DNA from: Lathyrus oleraceus
Lineage: Eukaryota > Streptophyta > Magnoliopsida > Fabales > Fabaceae
Direction: 5' to 3'
Assembly (NCBI RefSeq): GCF_024323335.1
Contig: NC_066582.1
Location: forward strand, 89,710,944-89,774,943
DNA length: 64,000 nucleotides
Positions 11,433 through 23,690 of this stretch are shown here, piece after piece. Every line of letters starts with the position of its first letter. Position 1 is the stretch's first letter. The notes beneath the pieces are model-generated. The model was given only the letters and a program-made list of their open reading frames with translations, was not told where the DNA came from and searched no databases. The translations under genes and the position numbers were made by a program.

Positions 11433-14350
11433 CATTCTAACTGAGGAGGTGAAGGTTAAAATCTTCGGCTCGACTCAGTAGAATGGACTTAAATAAAAAC
11501 ATATAAAAACAAATTTTGGTCCCTAAGAGTCCTCATGATGCGTATGATATGAATGGAAAAGTTAATGCCATGTGGGGAAATGTTTCCACAAAGGAAAAGA
11601 AATCAGAGAGGCCGAATGTCCGCAGGAGTATAATCTATTTCGTAAGGAAAACTCACTAGAGAGACGGAGACTCTGAGGGGGTAAATGGGGTTATGTGTAT
11701 GCCATGCTACTACTTAAAACTGATGGGGGACTAGAGGAATTCCATACAAAATGGAAAGACTCAGTCGGGGAAACAAAACATCTACAGGGGAGACAAGTAG
11801 ATCAGGATAAAACTGATGCACTTGGATCATACAGGAAAGCGATTTCACTAAGGAAATGCGCACTCAACTTCAACTGGGGAAGAAAACAATCTTCAACACA
11901 GGAGGAGCAGAAATCTATTATCCACTACCGATTACTGGGTAAGGAGATAATAAAGATCTGATAGAGAGGACACCCGTCATCGGTCAGGATGAACATATCA
12001 AGGATGACTCGCTGGGAACTTCCAGGAAGGAGTATTCATTACCGGTTACTGGGTAAGAATAACCTTACTTGGGAAAACTGCAAAAAAAAAGGATTTACAA
12101 CTACCAGTTACTGGGCAGAAGACCAAGGATGAGAGTATCCGTCATTGGTTAGGATGAACATATTAAGGATAAACTCAACAGGGAAGAAAATCCGTCATCA
12201 GTTAGGATGAACATATGAAGGATAGACTTCCTTGGGAACTGTCAAGGAGGATATCCGTCATCGGTTAAGATGGACATATCAAGGATAAACCAACTGAACA
12301 AGAAGATAGGAATTACATCTATTGAATGCTGGATAGAATACCGTCAAAGAGAAACTCCGTCACCGATTAAGATGAACATATCAAGGATATACTCTGTTCA
12401 GGATAGAAAAATAGGAATTACATCTATCATTTATTGGATAGAATACCATCGAAGAGAGAATTCGTCAGTGATTAAGATGAACATATCAAGGATTTACTCT
12501 GCGAAGGGGACAAAAGCAGGATTTACAACTACCGGTTACTGGGTAGAAGACCATAAAGAGAAAGAAATCTGTCATCGTTTAGGATGAACATATCAAGGAT
12601 TTACTCTTCGGGGAACAAAAATAGGGAGTACAACTACCTTTTACTGGGTAGAATACCAAATATGAGAATATCTGTCATCGGTTAGGATGAACATATCAAG
12701 GATAAACTCAGGCAGGGGAGAGAAAGATATCCGTCACCGGTTAGGATGAACATATCAAGGATATACTTCCTGGGGAATAGATCCACTATGGACTCTACTG
12801 AGGAGAAAAACAGGGATACTTTTGCCGGGTATTGGGCAAGAAGTAACAAACTGCAAACTAAGAAGAATATTACCAGTTACTGGGCAATAAACTCTTAGGA
12901 GACTCAAAGCATCTATCTAGGTAAGAGCTAGAAAGAAACGATCAATCAAGACTCAATCCAATGAGAATATATCTCAAGGGGAATGGTACCATCCAGATAA
13001 TCAAATGGGGAGGAAAACTGAAACAATGATCATCCACGAGGAAATAACTCAGTGGGGAAAGGAGAAAGGTTAAAGTTTTTCTGCTTAAGGGGCCGACTTT
13101 CTATAATTGAGAGAGGACAAACACCAAACCTGTATGGGGATAAGGTACCGCCATAACAGAGCATAAGAATCTCAGACAATGATTCAACAAATGATGCAAA
13201 TATGCAAATATGAATTTATTATGATTTTACATGTATATGTATATATGATGATTATGCTGACAAAACGATCATAAAGGATACAAAGATGTCACAGAATTTG
13301 AATCATCGGTACAATCCTCGGCCAATCCAGGAAAAAAAGGACTACTACCGGAGAACAGAGAGATCAACATCCCAAAGGCTCAACCCTAGTTGGGAAAGGA
13401 GAAGATCCGTTGAGGAAAGGAAACGTTATCGAATCTGCGGGGAATTTTAGGTCAACACCATATCAAATGGGAGACAACCAAATAGAGGATAACACAAATA
13501 TCTGCTCAGAAACCAGGAGGAAACTCTGATTGGGAGCGAGTCGGATGGCGAAGGGTGGAGGGACCAATGCGATCTACCGGGGAAATCAACTTACTCTGCT
13601 GAAGAATACACAAACTCTGCAAGGGGATACCGAAACTCCGTCGGGGATAAAACACAACTTCGCAGGGTACCGATTCCACTAACTCGGCTAGGAAAATTGT
13701 ACGGGAGTTCCGCCGGGAACTAAACATGCCGCAGGGGAACTGGATCAACAAACTCGACTAGGGATACCTGAAGGGTTAACTGCTTTAGGGAACCCTTAAT
13801 GCTTCACACTTAAGACTTACTGCTTTCGAAATGCTGTCGATGTGTCTTTTTAATTGCTTTGAAAAGTTCTTGCTTTTATATATTTAAGAAAAATGATTTT
13901 GATTAAAATTTTAATTTCAAAAATGATCATAATAAAATTTAAACTATTGGCTGAAGTAATATAAGAGTAAAAACAATTGGATAAAAGCTCAACTTTATTT
14001 AATAGAATGGTAGTCTGTAAATTACAAGACTCCATAGATTTTTACAAAGTTGAAAATGGTAATTTCCATGGAAAAGGGTTACATTGAACACAAATGACCA
14101 TTAATCCTTCTAGTGCTCAAAAGTTTCTCCAAAATCTGAAGATCAGCAGAGTGCAGTTACTTGCCATAATCCCTAATATTTGCATAAGTTGCCTCAAGGT
14201 AGGGTACTCAACTTATCGGGAAATGCTTTCTGTTTTATGTCTCTAACTTTTGCCTGGATCGCCCTTTCGGGTTTTCAATCCACCGAGACGCTCATTTTTA
14301 CCTAAGCCGCCGTTTCGGGTTTTCAACTTAGCGAGCTGTTCTTTTGTTTT
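11433..14350 (-). mobile_element. Ogre-B1 3' untranslated region
   Basis: About 2.9 kb between the end of pol (14351) and the polypurine tract. It has no coding potential of note. It holds degenerate tandem repeats (11970-12790), further GGGGAA-rich low-complexity sequence (12790-13800), an AT-rich stretch (13840-14090) and a conserved block just after pol (14100-14350). That last block contains two near-copies of a CTTTCGGGTTTTCAA(T/C) motif and is shared with 18465-18712. A long, rapidly evolving 3' UTR is a known feature of Ogre elements. Confidence 0.8.
11970..12790. repeat. Degenerate two-module tandem repeat in Ogre 3' UTR
   Basis: Two short modules alternate. Module 1 is about 35 bp, with core TTAGGATGAACATATCAAGG preceded by CCGTCATCGG. 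I count nine copies, starting near 11974, 12139, 12191, 12254, 12356, 12461, 12568, 12670 and 12731. Module 2 is ACTACCGGTTACTGGGTAGA with variants, seen near 11925, 12037, 12100, 12530, 12628 and 12866. Spacing is irregular (about 50-165 bp). Ogre 3' UTR repeats of this kind have been proposed as seeds of legume satellite DNA. Confidence 0.75.
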
Positions 14351-14591
14351 TTAGGCGAAGTATTTCTTGACTGCGTCTGCATTCACAGGACGAGTGAACT
14401 CTTCACCATCCATAGTTGTAAGAATTAAAGCGCCGCCTAAAAAGGCTCTCTTAACAACATATGGGCCTTCATAATTAGGAGTCCATTTGCCCATAAAATC
14501 TTGTTTGAACGATAAAATCTTCTTGAGTACAAGGTCACCTTCTCTGAACACACGAGGTCTGACCTTCTTATCAAATGCTTTCTTCATCCTC
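14351..14591 (-). pseudogene. Ogre-B1 integrase C-terminal fragment
   Basis: The last 79 or so codons of an Ogre polyprotein, ending KKYFA-stop. It matches the C-terminus of the Ogre-B2 integrase (18713-18950) with about 11 differences in 78 residues, including the conserved GKWTPNYEGPYVVKRAF block of the integrase C-terminal domain. Homology stops at about 14591, where a plus-strand LTR begins. The rest of this element's pol is therefore missing from here. Confidence 0.85.
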
Positions 14592-17500
14592 TACATGTGA
14601 TAATGCAAAACATTATAGGTCACTTTGGATCAAATGCATTGAAATTTGAAAAAGTCCAACTTCAAGTGCCCATAACTTCTTCATCAAAAATCCAAATTAT
14701 GCAAAATATAAGTCTAAATTGATTGCCTTGAAAATATCTACAACTTTCATGTTGAAGATTTTGTCATTTGGAGCTTGCATCATTGAGACAGAAGGGCTTG
14801 AACATTGGCCAATTTTGAAATTTTCACAAATGCATGTTTTGCACCCTACACTTCAAGTTCAATTTTCATTAATTTCCAAGGCCCAAATGGAGTTTTGATC
14901 AACATAACATTTGTTCCTTATGCAATAAGCTTTCCAACCATTACTCATAAGGTTGCATTTTAATTTTGGACATGGCATTTTCGAAGACTTCAATGTAATA
15001 GTGCATTTTTGGAAAATCATTTCAATTGCCATGCATGAGCTAATACAATCCAATCTGCACGTCCATTCTACTTACATCATGCATAAGCTTTCAATTCCAA
15101 GTGGAATTGGGCCCTCAATGCGCCTGTACATGCCCATGCATGGAGGCCCTTTCCATTCAAGCATGTTTTGATTCATGCATTCAGCATTGCTTCAGCTATA
15201 AATACAAGGGCTTGGCTTCATAATTTGACAACCTGAAGGCGCCCCAATTGCTGCTAAATTGAAATCCTAGCCATTACTAAAGGAACTATTCCATTTCTCT
15301 TCAAATTTTTCAGATCTGAATTTTGATTTCATTGATCAATCTTCATATCTCAAAGTTCCTAAACCTTCTCTACTTGATCCGTAGTGCCTACTGTTAGCAA
15401 AAGCATCCAGAGATCTTGACTCAAATCCTTGCAATTCAAAGGTTTACTTCAACTGTTATTTGCTTCGAACCAGCTTGTATAGTGTTCTATTTGCTTTGTT
15501 ATTGTGTGATCTGAAGTCCTCTGCATAGAGGCAACATTGTTATGCTTTCAATTTTTGAAAATCATGAAGTTCATATGAACACCACAGAATTTCCACTTCC
15601 GATTTCTCTCCATCTAGAGATCTAGAATGGAATTGAGTGGTACAGGGGTGATGTACATCACCCCAGCTTTCGAATGATACCTGGATCGTGCATTTTGGTT
15701 GATGTTTTAATTTCTGCAAATTCTGGTTTGGCGGGAAGTTGGCCGGAGAAGACGGTGGCGCTGACCATCGTCTGGTCTCCAGATTTAATCAGGAGTGTCC
15801 ATTTGCGTTTCCAGATGCAATCTCACGCGTCCAATGTTATGACCTATTTAATGGCTGCGTGTATCTCGTTTGACTCACGTGTTTGGTAGGCGCGCGCTGT
15901 GGACACTCTGATGTGCCAACTCAATTAATGAGCCTGGATCTAACGCTCCACGTTTTTTCATATTTTTCCATTTTCTGATTTTATTTTCCTTTTATTATTT
16001 TAATTCCATTTCATTTCAAAAATTCATATCTCTCTCATTATTGGTTAAAAAATTATGGGACCAATTTCATTCTTCTCCTTTTAATTTCTACTTTCTAAAA
16101 ATGATTTTTAATATTTTTTATTTTATCATTTGATATGTTTTAGTAATTTTCTCTTTTCTGGTTATTTTTAATTCATTTAAAATAGTTTTTGATATTCAAA
16201 AAATACAAAAATATTTTTTCAACCTCTTTGAATGATGATAGATCTATGAAAAATATTCTCATCAATTTATTAATTGATTTGAGATTTATTTGAGATTTTA
16301 GTTCAAATAGGTTATTTTTATGCATTTTTAATTGATTTAAAATAGTTTCTGACTTTTAAAAATGCTGAAATTTTTTGTCAAACTTTGTTTCACTTTGTTG
16401 AACTTGGGATAATTCACTTGGACTTTTCAAAGTTGATTTGAAGTGAGTTTGAAGTTTGACCTTTCCTTTATCATTTTAATTCAAGTTTTATTTTAAATAT
16501 TAAAAATGCAAAAAATATTTTATTTGTTTCTTGACTTGTAATCTTCATTTTGCTTCTGTTTTCTATTGTTTGACCTTGTTCCTCTCTATCTTTGGTCATT
16601 GCTTGTTGACTATCTCATTCCATTTCAATTAATGCACTTTAATTCTTCATCATCTTCTTCTTCTTCTTTTTTTTTTTGATCAATGAGTTAAAGATTCGTG
16701 GTTAGCATTGATACATGGAAGTTTAATCTTCCTTGATTCAAATCTAATTCTTCTTGATCATAGATCAAGTGAATGGCTTTGCATTAAGGATAGATTGCTT
16801 CCTAAATCATGCAAAGAACCTAAATCAATACAAGATCATTTTTCATTTTCTTTTTTGGCATGGCAAGTTGTTGGAGTTTGATTCACTAATCAAGACCTCT
16901 AACTTGTGTTGGTGCCTACATTATTATTGACCGGCCTTAGATAGTTGTGATTTCTACATAAGTCCAATTACGATTGCTTAACATAGCGCTAAATTTGCCT
17001 TATGGCACACTAACTATTAACACTAACCATTAACCATTAACATTTACTTCTTGCACTTTACATTTATGCAATTTACTATTCTTGTACATATAATTCATTT
17101 GCTTTTTCCCCTTCGCTCATTTGAGCACATGTTTATGTTAATTCAATTTTCCTTTTGCTCACTTGAGCATATAATTGTGTATATATTATTGTGCTTGTGT
17201 TTTGTTTTGTTTGTTGTGGACCAAATGCAAAGAAATGGACAAATGGAGTTAGTTTCTAGGACTTTCCTTATGTAAAATGGAATAAAAGGACCTTAATGTT
17301 GAAGATGGATTAGAAGGACCAAACCTCTAAACTCACTCTTGTCCATTCTTGATTTGCTTCATAAAACTCTTTGATGTTTGTGCTTTTGTGCTAGGGGATC
17401 CCATGAGAGCTCAAGTTGAAGAATCATTGCCATGTTCATCCAAAGTGAAGGATATAAAAACCATTTGGGATCTTCTAAGAACTTGTTTGATTATGTTGAT

Positions 17501-18446
17501 TGCTTGAGCATCCAATGATTTTGCTTGCATATTCCAAAGGATGGGAGCTACTTGGATCATCAATATGATCTCAAGAGAGGAACTCCATTTGTGGTGTTGT
17601 TTCTTATCCCTTATCTTTTGTATGATTAGGACTTTAGCCATTCTTCTCCTTCCCTCCACTCTAACCCAAGCCAAAACATTTGTGCAAACATTTAAAACAT
17701 CTTTTCAAACATTAGAAACCTAAGCCTTATGCTTTTGATTTTCAAACTTTCTTTTCATAACACTTATTTGGAATTGAACTTTTAAGTCAACTTTGACCAT
17801 ATTTTTTGTGAATACTCTTCATTGGTAAATACCACTCATTCAAATACCATTTTGTGGTTTCAATGGCCACTCTCTTAATCAAAACTTTTCATAACCTTTA
17901 GCTGTTAGGTTTGAGTTATCCTTGAGGTAGATGTAATACTCACCTATATCCTTAGTGATGGACAATGAGTCTTCCATGCTTATTATAGGGTTAACCCCTC
18001 ACTAGCATGTTGAAGCTATCCTCACATGGTGGATTTGTGGTTTTAGGTTGAGTTTTCTCCCTTGGATAACAAAAGACCTTAAGGCTTTTGGACCAATCAA
18101 TTCACCAACTTGTTTTGAGATTTTTACCCTGAACTACGAGGTTTTGATCCTAACTTTTTTTAAGATGGTACGTAGGCAATGGGTTCATCCATCCAAACAC
18201 AAAATGTAAAGGGCTCCCTAGGAGTACCTAGGATGTTTTGGGTGCTTAAAACCTTTCCATTGCATAACCAACCCCCTTACCTCGACCTCTGACATTTTTA
18301 CTAGTTTTTTATTCGATAAAACTTTTAGGTTTTTGTTCGTTTTCTAACCATTCCTTTGGATAAATAGAAGTGCGGTGGCGACCCGACTTGTATGGTTTAC
18401 CTTGGAATTAGTCAATATCTCTAATGGTAACGAATACCCCGCTACA
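14592..18446 (+). mobile_element. Ogre LTR, 5'-truncated (plus strand)
   Basis: Aligns with 51354-55286 of the complete plus-strand Ogre LTR. The first 913 bp are missing and about 60 bp present in the complete copy near 54960-55045 are absent. It ends in CGCTACA at 18446. No primer site follows; the next bases are minus-strand Ogre 3' UTR. It is flanked on both sides by the same part of Ogre (about 490 bp at 14101-14591 and 18465-18960) from two different copies. It carries a TATAAATA box at 15197 and no genes. Confidence 0.85.
15197..15204 (+). promoter_or_regulatory. Ogre LTR TATA box
   Basis: TATAAATA followed by CAAGGGCTTGGCTTCATAA. The context is nearly the same at 51959-51966 and is matched on the minus strand at 9913-9920. 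This is the candidate core promoter of the truncated LTR, with the U3 upstream of about -600 missing. Confidence 0.55.
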
Positions 18447-18712
18447 ACCGGGGATGATGAATTGATGTCAACCCTTGTGCTCAAAGTTTCTCCAAATTGA
18501 AGATCAGCAGAATGCAGTTACTTGCCATAATCCCTAATTTTTGCATAAGTTTCCCCAAGGTGGGGTACTCAACCTATCGGGGAAGTTCTTTCTGTTTTAT
18601 GTCTCTAACTTTTTCCTGGATCTCCCTTTCGGGTTTTCAATCCACCGAGACGCTCATTTTTGCCTAAGCCGTCCTTTCGGGTTTTCAACTTTGCGAGCTG
18701 TTCTTTTCTTTT
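18447..18712 (-). mobile_element. Ogre-B2 3' UTR remnant
   Basis: 266 bp directly downstream of the Ogre-B2 integrase stop. Most of it (from 18465) is about 90% similar to 14101-14350 of Ogre-B1, including the paired CTTTCGGGTTTTCAA blocks. The rest of the 3' UTR, the PPT and the 3' LTR of this element are missing; the plus-strand LTR abuts at 18446. Confidence 0.75.
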
Positions 18713-20146
18713 TTAGGCAAAGTATTTCTTGACTGCATCTGTGTTCACAAGACGAGTGAACTCTTCACCACCCATAGTTGTAAGAATCAAAGCACCGCTT
18801 GAAAAGGCTCTCTTAACAACATATGGGCCTTCATAATTAGGAGTCCATTTGCCCCTAGAATCTGGTTTGAAAGATAAAATCTTCTTGAGCACAAGGTCAC
18901 CTTCTCTGAACACACGAGGTTTGACCTTCTTATTAAAAGCTTTCTTCATTCTTTGCTGATATAACTGACCATGACACATAGCAGTTAATCTCTTCTCTTC
19001 AATTAAATTCAACTGATCAAACCTAGTCTGACACCATTCAGCCTCAGTCAACTTGGCTTCCATGAGCACACGCAATGAAGTGATCTCAACCTCTGCGGGG
19101 AGTACTGCTTCCATACCATATACAAGAGAGAAAGGGGTTTCCCCTGTTAAAGTGCGGATGTATGTTCGATACCCGTGCAACGCAAATGGAAGTATCTCAT
19201 GCCAATCCTTATATGTGAAAATCATCTTCTTGATGTTCTTATTCGCAGCTTCAACAACCCCATTCATCTTGGGTCTGTAGGTAGAAGAATCATGATGTGC
19301 AATCTTGAAGTCTTTGCAAAGAGCTTCCACCATATTATTGTTCAAGTTCGATCCATTGTCAGTAATAATCTTACTTGGCACACCATAACGGCATATGATC
19401 TAATTCTTGATAAACCTCACAACCACTTGCTTGGTTACATTCGCATACGATGTCGCTTCAACCCACTTGGTGAAGTAGTCAATTTCCACCAAAATGAAAC
19501 GATGTCCATTCGAAGCTTTAGGCTCAATCATGGGGAAGGGCCATGGGGAAGAAATAACATTCAATAGTGTCGGAGGAACATGAATCTTATCAGCATATAT
19601 TTGACACTTGTGACATTTCTTCACAAACTTGCAACACTCAGATTCCATTGTCAGCTAATAGTAACCTGCTCGCAACACCTTCTTTGCCATTGCATGTCCA
19701 TTGGAATGAGTACCAAAGGAACCTTCATAGACTTCAGCCATCAATAAGTCTGCTTCGTGTCTATCCACGCATCTGAGCAGAACCATATCGAAATTTCTCT
19801 TGTACAGAACATCACCATTCAAGTAGAAATTGCCGGCTAATCTTCTGAAATTCTTTTTATCTTTCAAAGATGCCCCAGACGGGTAAATCTGACTTTGGAG
19901 GAAACATTTGATGTCGTAATACCACGGCTTCTCGTCTATGATCTCTTCAACAACAAACACATGAGTTGGTCTATCAAGGCGCATCACAGATAAGTTGGGA
20001 ACTTCATTCCAATACTTCACTACAATCATTGATACCAACGTTGGAAGAGCATCTGCCATCCGGTTTTCATCTCGAGGGATATGATGAAACTCGACTTTTG
20101 TAAACAAAGTTGAAATCCTCCTCGCATAATCTTTATATGGTATCAA
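18713..20146 (-). pseudogene. Ogre-B2 integrase
   Basis: Integrase part of the Ogre polyprotein, which inserts the cDNA into host DNA. The zinc-binding region contains GSFGTHSNGH and CCKFVKKCHKCQIYADK. The first conserved His appears changed to Tyr (VYEGSFG). The catalytic core has a first Asp at VEIDYFTKW, the second at TDNGSNLNNN and the Glu in GVVEAANKN. The C-terminal domain (GDLVLKKILSF, GKWTPNYEGPYVV) ends KKYFA. Stops interrupt it at 19655-19657 (GYY-stop, for Trp) and 19400-19402, so it cannot be made whole. It sits directly downstream of the RNase H domains, in the usual Ty3/gypsy order. Confidence 0.88.
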
Positions 20147-22139
20147 ACCGGGTTGATTCGTCTCCCATTCACCTTTGGTCTAATTTACAACCAAAGTTGA
20201 GTCCCCGAAAACATCTAACTACTTGATTATGAGATCAATGGCCTCTTTAAGCCCCATAATGCAAGCTTCGTATTCTGCCATATTGTTTGTACACTTGAAA
20301 GTCAATCTAGCTATAAAGGGAAAGTGTGCACCTTGAGGAATAATAATCACCGCCCCAATGCCATTTCCATATTGATTAACAACTTCATCAAATACCATGC
20401 CCCAACGGGAACCAGGTTCTGGCCCTTCTTCAAGCAATGGTTCATCACAATCTTTCATTTTGAAGTACAAGATATCTTCATCAGGAAAATCATACTGTAC
20501 TGACTGGTAATCTTCAATTGGTTGGTGAGCCAAATGGTCAGCCAAGATACTGCCTTTGATCTCTTTCTGAGACCGGTATTCAATATCATACTCTGATAAC
20601 AACATCTGCCAACGGGCAATTCTCCCAGTTAAAGTAGGCTTCTCAAATATATACTTGATTGGATCCATTTTGGATATCAACCAAGTGGTATTATTTAACA
20701 TATATTGACGCAGACGCTTAGCAGCCCAAGGCAATGCGCACCAAGTCTTCTCAAGCATAGAATACCGAGTCTCACAGTCGGAAAACTTCTTACTGAGGTA
20801 GTAAATTGAAAATTCTTTCTTTCCAGTCTCATCTTGCTGACCTAGAACACAACCCATACTGTCTTCAAGCACAGTCAAATACATGATCAATGGTCTTCCT
20901 TCAACAGGTGGAGACAAAATTGGAGGTTCAAGCAAATATTCATTGATGCTATCAAAAGCTTTCGGGCAATCTTCGACCCAATCACAAGACTGGTCTTTCC
21001 GAAGAAGCTTAAATATAGGCGCACATGTGGCAGTCATGTGTGAAATGAATCTTGAGATATAATTCGATCGGCTGAGAAAACCTCTGACTTGCTTCTTAGT
21101 TTTGGGCACATGCATCTCTTGTATTGCTTTGACCTTGGCAGGATCAACCTCAATACCATTCTCGCTGACAATAAAGCCCAACAACTTACCAGAACGAACA
21201 CCAAAAATACACTTATTGGGATTCAAGCTGAGTTTATACTTCCTCAAACGCTGGAATAGCTTCAACAAATGCTCAACATGTTCCTCTTCATCAATTGATT
21301 TAGCAATCATGTCATCGACATAAACTTCAATCTCTTTATGCATCATATCATGAAAAAGAGTAGTCATTGCTCTTTGGTAAGTTGCACCAGCATTATTTAA
21401 ACCAAAACGCATCACTCTATAACTGAATGTTCCCCAAGGTGTAATTAATGTGGTTTTCTCCATATCTTTGGGTGCCAACTTGATCTGATTATATCCGGAA
21501 AATCCATCAATAAACGAAAATACTTTGAATTTAGCAGTATTGTCCACCAACATATCAATATGTGTTAACGGGAAATCATCTTTCGGGCTGGCTTTATTCT
21601 AATCTCTATAGTCAACACACATGTGGATCTTTCCATCATTCTTCGGCACAAGCACAATATTGGGCACTCATTGCGGATATTCAGCGGTCACAAGGAAACC
21701 GACGTCAATCTGCTTCTGCACTTCTTCTTTGATCTTCACAGCCATATCAGGATGCATTCTTCTCATCTTCTGCTTGACTAGCGGGCATTCTGGCTTCAAT
21801 GGCAATCTATGCTCCACAATCTCATAATCTAAACCAGGCATGTCTTGATAGGACCAAGAAAACATATCTGAATATTCTCGAAGAAGATCAATCAACCCCT
21901 TCTTCGCATCTGGCCAGAGTGGAGACCCAATCTTGACTTCCTTCACATCATCCTCGGAACCCAAGTTGACTAACTCAATTTGCTCTTCGAACGGCTGAAT
22001 GTCTTTTCCATCATGCTCAAGGATACGAGATAATTCATCACTTACTTCTTCCTCACTTTCCTCCTCGGCCTCAAACACAGGGAATTCAAAATTTGGAGAA
22101 GGAGAAGGATCATTGTATTCAATGGGGTGAGGAACCAAC
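20147..22139 (-). pseudogene. Ogre-B2 reverse transcriptase and two RNase H domains
   Basis: Second exon of the Ogre polyprotein, starting at the intron acceptor at 22139. An acidic linker leads into RT, which has FSGYNQIKLAPKDMEKTT, WGTFSYRVMRFGLNNAGATYQ and an intact YVDD box. A Ty3-type RNase H follows (DSMGCVLGQQDETGKKE; ILADHLAHQP), then an archaeal-type RNase H (RVT_3-like: SRWGMVFDEVVNQYGNGIGA, NNMAEYEACIMGLKEA). The paired RNase H domains are diagnostic of the Tat lineage. Nonsense codons lie at 21668-21670 (TGA for TGG), 21599-21601, 20219-20221 and 20180-20182 (TAG for CAG). The 444-codon stretch 21553-20219 is still open. Confidence 0.9.
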
Positions 22140-22395
22140 CTGCATAATGATTTGATATTTTAATTTTAGAGAAGTGAATTTGTGACCAAATATTATGCAG
22201 ATGGACAATTATATTATTTATTTATGTTTTTTGTGATTACCATTTTTAGAATAAAGCAAAAAGTAAAAACAAACATCATAGATGTGGATGAATAGAATTA
22301 ATTTTATTAATGATCAATTTGAAAATGCCCAAACAATGTTCGCTTCTCCCTTAGGAATAAGAGAAGGATTTTTGAAAACATATAATAGCAATTAC
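22140..22395 (-). other. Ogre-B2 intron between protease and RT
   Basis: A 256-bp putative intron. The donor TCTAA^GTAATTGC and acceptor TTATGCAG^GTTGG are at the positions equivalent to those of Ogre-A (2024-2262), and splicing again restores the reading frame in phase 2. The body is AT-rich and has diverged more than the exons on either side, with small indels, as expected of an intron. Confidence 0.75.
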
Positions 22396-23690
22396 TTAGA
22401 TCGATGCAAAATAATAAGAACATCAACAACAGTCTAATTGTTGCAAGCCTTTCCATGCGTCACAAAATTGGTGCAGTCTTCCTCTTCGTCATCCTCTAGC
22501 ACAGCAGCTAAGTGTTGTTCATTGCCATGAATGAACCCTCCGCTACGGAAGCTAAGTTGCATATCTTCAGATCTTGCAGTTGATGAACCTTGCTGAAAAC
22601 CCAGACCAGTTCTGCCTTTGTTGTTAGAGACCTCTACCATGCGCCCCCACTGATCAATATTTCCTTTTTCTACAATCTTCTTTGCATCCTATAAGGAGGA
22701 CATAGGTTCCCCAACTCTCTTTTCAACAGCAATAGATAAGGCTTGGAACGGAGTTCCAACCTCATCCTTAGCTTCAACATAAGAGAATGATGACAGGTGG
22801 CTAACCAACACCGCCTTTCCCCCGCCAACGATTACAAGCTTTCCATTCTTCACAAATTTGAGCTTCTGATGCAATATGGAGGTAACATCTCCCGCCTCAT
22901 AGATCCATGGCCTTCCCAACAAGTAACTGTAGGCCGGGTGGATATCCATTAATTGAAAAGTAATCTAGAAGTCACTCGATCCTATCTTAACTAGAAGGTT
23001 CACTTCACTTATCATTGTTTTGCGCGAACCGTCAAAAGCTTTGACAATTACACTGCTATACCTCATGAGTGCTCCTTGATATGATAGCTTTGACAAAGTT
23101 GACTTCGGAAGCATATTCAATGAAGACCCGGTGTCAGCAAGCACATTTGACAAAGCATCGTCTTTGCAATTCATAGAGATATGCAAAGCCAAGTTATGAT
23201 TTCTGCCCTCCTCAGGGAGTTCTTCATCACAAAAGCTGAGATTGTTGCAGGAAGTGATATTAGCCACAATATGATCAAACTGATCCACTTTAACATCATG
23301 TTCCACAAAAGCTTGCTCGAGAACTTTTTGCAGTGCTTCTCTGTGCGCTTCTGAGTTCATGAGCAGAGACAACACTGAGATCTTTGAGGGGGTTTGGAGC
23401 AGCTTCTCCACCATATTAAACTCACTTCTCTTGATCAATTGGAGTACCTCATCATCATCATTAGCCTTCGAATCGCTAGATTCACCAGACTTACCCTTTG
23501 AAGCACTAATAGGATCCACAGTAGGAACTTCTACCTTCTTACTAACAATTGGTTCTTCTTTATCCTTTGGGAACACCGACCTAATCACACGACCACTTCG
23601 GGTCACCTTAGTGACATCAGCAATGCTCACCACAGAACTGGTTGTAGGTAATGGGACCTCTTGACCATCTTTCATCGTTGCAGCATTATA
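22396..23690 (-). pseudogene. Ogre-B2 aspartic protease
   Basis: Protease region of the gag-pro gene, which would cleave the polyprotein. The active-site motif is LADTGSSLNMLP, followed by VIVKAFDGSRKTM and HPAYSYLLGRPWIYEAG. It is broken by TAG at 22965-22967 (position of a Gln in Ogre-A), a stop near 22686 and TAG at 22434-22436 (TGG in Ogre-A). The 3' end of the exon runs into the intron donor at 22395. An upstream acidic, lysine-rich linker joins it to gag. Confidence 0.88.
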
